Origin: Polaromonas hydrogenivorans
GTDB lineage: Bacteria > Pseudomonadota > Gammaproteobacteria > Burkholderiales > Burkholderiaceae_C
Assembly (NCBI RefSeq): GCF_040105105.1
Contig: NZ_CP157678.1
Location: 1 to 64,000, forward strand
Reading direction: 5' to 3'
Length of the DNA: 64,000 nucleotides
The notes under the pieces were generated by a model. The model did no database searches. It was not told the DNA's origin and saw only the letters and a list, made by a program, of their open reading frames with translations. Made by a program: the position numbers and the translations under genes. Positions 61,792 to 64,000 of this stretch are shown here, one piece after another; the first letter of the stretch is position 1, and every line of letters starts with the position of its first letter.

Positions 61792-63687
61792 ATGCCCACT
61801 CTACAACACACCATCAGAAGCATCGCAGACGTCAAGCGGCTGGAAAACTCAGGCCCGTGGCAGGCTCGTATTCCGGCGACAAACACCTACGATTTATTGC
61901 GACTGGCCTGCCACAAGTACGCCAGCAAAACAGCCCTGCAGTTTTTGACTTCCGGGAAAGCAGATGCACCCACACTCAAGCAAACCTACGCCGAGTTGAT
62001 GCAGTCCGTTCACCGAACTGCCAACGCTTTGCATACGCTGGGTGTTACGCCTGCCACGCCGGTTGCCATACTGCTGCCCAATTTGCTGGAGACGCATTGG
62101 GCCCTTTGGGGTGCACAGGCAAGCGGCATTGCCAGCCCTATCAACCCGATGCTGGAAGCGGACTACATCGCCCGCATTTGCAACGAGACACGAGCCGAGG
62201 TTCTTATCGTCCTGGGGCCGCTGCCTGGCTCGGACATCTGGCCCAAAGCGGCCAAGGTGGTGCAAGCGGTACCCAGCATCCGCACAGTGATGGTGGTGAC
62301 TCCCGAAAACCTGGGTACACCGGAACTCTCAAGCCTGGCGATAGAAGTGGGGCGTTCGGGGGTTGATGTCTGCGATTTTCATACCGCTTTGCGCGCTGCG
62401 GTACCTGACCGGCTGATGAGCGAAAGGGTGTTTTCGCAGAACGAACCCTGCGCCTATTTTCATACCGGTGGTACGACGGGCTACCCCAAGGTGGCAATCC
62501 ACACCCATGCCAATGAAGCGTTCCTTGCCTGGGTACTCGAATCGCTTTTTGACCAAGACCAGGTTCTGCTCTGCGGCCTGCCGTTGTTCCATGTCAACGG
62601 GGCCATCGTCACAGGGCTGTCGGCCTTCCATTGCGGTTTTGAAGTGGTCATGCTGACCGCGGGTGGCTTTCGGACCCCGGGTGTTTTGGATAATTTTTGG
62701 GCGTTCGCCAACCGCTTCAAGGCCACCTCCTTTAGTGCGGTTCCGACCATCTACGCTGCGTTGACCCACAAGCCTTTGCCGCCCAAAGGGCTGCTGACCC
62801 TGAAGCGGGGCGTGTGTGGCGCTGCACCCTTGCCACCTCAAGTTGCCATCGAATTTGAAAGGGCCACGGGGCTGGGCATTTTTGAAGGTTATGGGCTTAC
62901 CGAAGGAACCTGCGTGTCTGCTATCAACCCACTCTCGGGCGAAGCGAAATTAGGCACTGTCGGCATCCGCATCCCCTACCAGGATCTGCGCACCTTCAAA
63001 GTCGATTCCAATGGCAAAGCCATGGGCGAATCGGCACCTGGCGAAGTGGGTGTTGTCGGCATCCGTGGCCCCAATGTTTTTGGTGGCTATCTGCGTGCCA
63101 AAGACAACGACGGCATCTGGCTCGGCGATGGCTGGTTGAACACCGGCGACTTGGCATATCTGGATGCTGAAGAACGACTGGTGCTTTGTGGACGCGCCAA
63201 AGATTTGATCATTCGTGGTGGCCACAACATTGATCCGGCCATGATCGAGGATGCCCTCACGGCGCATCCGGCAATCGCCATGGCGGCGGCCGTTGGGGAA
63301 CCGGATGCGCACGCAGGTGAAATACCGGTGGCGTACGTGATGCTCAAGCCATCACAAAGCATCGACGAGGCGGCCTTGGCAGCGCACGCCCGCAACACCA
63401 TTCCCGAACGCGCTGCAGTGCCAGTACGTATTGAAGTGTTGCCGTTATTGCCCCTGACTGCAGTCGGAAAAATCTCCAAGCCCCATCTGCGCTTGCTCGC
63501 AACTCAACACGCCGTGTTACGGGCCTTGAACGATGCTGGATTGACAGGCGTCACCAGTGAGTCCGCTCTGAGTCCGGAGAAAGGCGTGGTGGTTCAGGTG
63601 ACGTGCGCAGCAGGGCAACTCAACGCCGTGCAAGCCGCACTGGGACGCTTTAACTTGAATATGGAATGGAAGGAACTGACGGTATGA
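61792..63687 (+). CDS. AMP-dependent acyl-CoA synthetase
   Basis: 631-residue ANL-family ligase. The nucleotide-binding loop HTGGTTGYPK spans 224-233, FEGYGLTEGT lies midway, NTGDLAYLD follows, and the C-terminal lysine is in AVGKISKPHLR. It activates a carboxylic acid to its CoA ester with ATP. I chose the ATG at 61792 (MPTLQHTIRS), 7 bp after the preceding stop; the longer frame overlaps the dehydrogenase. A CoA-ligase in the same unit as a ring-cleavage enzyme suggests a side-chain or ring-fission acid is activated. The stop overlaps the next gene by 4 bp. Confidence 0.9.
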   Translation: MPTLQHTIRSIADVKRLENSGPWQARIPATNTYDLLRLACHKYASKTALQFLTSGKADAPTLKQTYAELMQSVHRTANALHTLGVTPATPVAILLPNLLETHWALWGAQASGIASPINPMLEADYIARICNETRAEVLIVLGPLPGSDIWPKAAKVVQAVPSIRTVMVVTPENLGTPELSSLAIEVGRSGVDVCDFHTALRAAVPDRLMSERVFSQNEPCAYFHTGGTTGYPKVAIHTHANEAFLAWVLESLFDQDQVLLCGLPLFHVNGAIVTGLSAFHCGFEVVMLTAGGFRTPGVLDNFWAFANRFKATSFSAVPTIYAALTHKPLPPKGLLTLKRGVCGAAPLPPQVAIEFERATGLGIFEGYGLTEGTCVSAINPLSGEAKLGTVGIRIPYQDLRTFKVDSNGKAMGESAPGEVGVVGIRGPNVFGGYLRAKDNDGIWLGDGWLNTGDLAYLDAEERLVLCGRAKDLIIRGGHNIDPAMIEDALTAHPAIAMAAAVGEPDAHAGEIPVAYVMLKPSQSIDEAALAAHARNTIPERAAVPVRIEVLPLLPLTAVGKISKPHLRLLATQHAVLRALNDAGLTGVTSESALSPEKGVVVQVTCAAGQLNAVQAALGRFNLNMEWKELTV

Positions 63688-64000
63688 ACATGCAATCCTT
63701 GAACGCCGATGGTGTGATGGAGGTCGATGTGCTGCTGGTGGGCCTGGGACCTGTTGGCGCAACATTAGCCAACCTGCTTGGGCGCTACGGTGTGAATGTT
63801 TTGGGCATCGACCAGGCCACGGAGATATTTATGGTACCCAGAGCCATTGCCCTTGACAACGAGGCCTTGCGCATTCTGCAAATGGCGGGTGTGCAGGAGC
63901 AGGATTTCGACAAAATTGCCATCCCCCAAGTTCAGATGTATTCCCCTCTGTTTGGGCGATTTGCGCGCATGAATACGGCGGGTCAAATTGATGGGCATCC
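63684..64000 (+). CDS. FAD-dependent aromatic hydroxylase, cut by the window end
   Basis: The first 105 residues of a class A flavin monooxygenase. The FAD motif is GLGPVG in VDVLLVGLGPVGATLANLLG (about residues 14-33), followed by MVPRAIALDNEALRILQMAG, the pattern of MhpA-like hydroxylases (PRA-x-x-x-D-x-E). ATG overlaps the acyl-CoA synthetase stop. It is probably the hydroxylase that supplies the catechol for the VOC dioxygenase. The rest of the gene lies beyond the window. Confidence 0.88.
   Translation, partial: MNMQSLNADGVMEVDVLLVGLGPVGATLANLLGRYGVNVLGIDQATEIFMVPRAIALDNEALRILQMAGVQEQDFDKIAIPQVQMYSPLFGRFARMNTAGQIDGH

Overview
The window reads as part of a large plasmid or chromid-like secondary replicon of a Comamonadaceae-type betaproteobacterium (order Burkholderiales, for example Polaromonas, Variovorax or relatives). 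This is inference from gene content: three Bug/TctC-type binding proteins, a Burkholderiales-type general porin, DUF2783 beside homogentisate genes, a plasmid-type parAB pair that opens the window at base 1, and high GC throughout. No rRNA, tRNA, replication-initiator gene or CRISPR array was seen.

Layout. 0-5 kb is a maintenance module: parA, parB with a perfect 27-bp palindrome inside its coding sequence (candidate parS), a terminator, a large tyrosine recombinase, a 28-bp dif-like site, and a short element made of IS21-like ends. 5-11 kb carries putA with its divergent Lrp-type regulator and an ornithine cyclodeaminase, for proline/ornithine use. 11-23 kb holds an IS remnant and then a long leftward array: M20 amidohydrolase, porin, dipeptide-type ABC importer, amidase, pyrroline-2-carboxylate reductase, a broken gene, RidA, MarC and an Lrp regulator, with a divergent LysR gene. 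24-32 kb is an aromatic cluster: VOC dioxygenase, FAD hydroxylase, IclR, FAA hydrolase, Bug protein, FMN reductase and thioesterase, diverging from Bug, NTF2-like and BKACE genes. 33-41 kb is a homogentisate cluster: Bug protein, MarR, MFS permease, FAD hydroxylase with a small DUF2783 partner, then hmgA, hmgB and hmgC. Three copies of one palindrome mark a likely MarR regulon.

41-46 kb is a transposon scrapyard: a RES/DUF2384 toxin-antitoxin pair with two operator-like palindromes, a truncated TniA-like transposase, and an IS630 element inserted in a PagL-like lipid A deacylase gene. 46-57 kb holds a tightly overlapping leftward envelope operon: two small unknown proteins, TolC-type outer-membrane factor, membrane-fusion protein, RND pump, patatin-like lipoprotein, MgtC-like protein and the broken pagL. 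It diverges from a 958-residue regulator with a winged helix and an AAA-type ATPase domain. The shared gap contains three tandem 11-bp repeats of the kind OmpR/PhoB-type domains bind. 57-64 kb has an IS1595-like remnant and a TetR-controlled catabolic operon (two-domain VOC protein, FAA hydrolase, MDR dehydrogenase, acyl-CoA synthetase, FAD hydroxylase) that runs off the window end.

Overall this is an accessory catabolic replicon that pairs uptake systems with hydroxylation, ring cleavage and hydrolysis, each block having its own local regulator. The least described parts are the regulator/11-bp-repeat/RND-patatin-MgtC-PagL unit, the MarR regulon sites, and the maintenance sites near parB and the recombinase.
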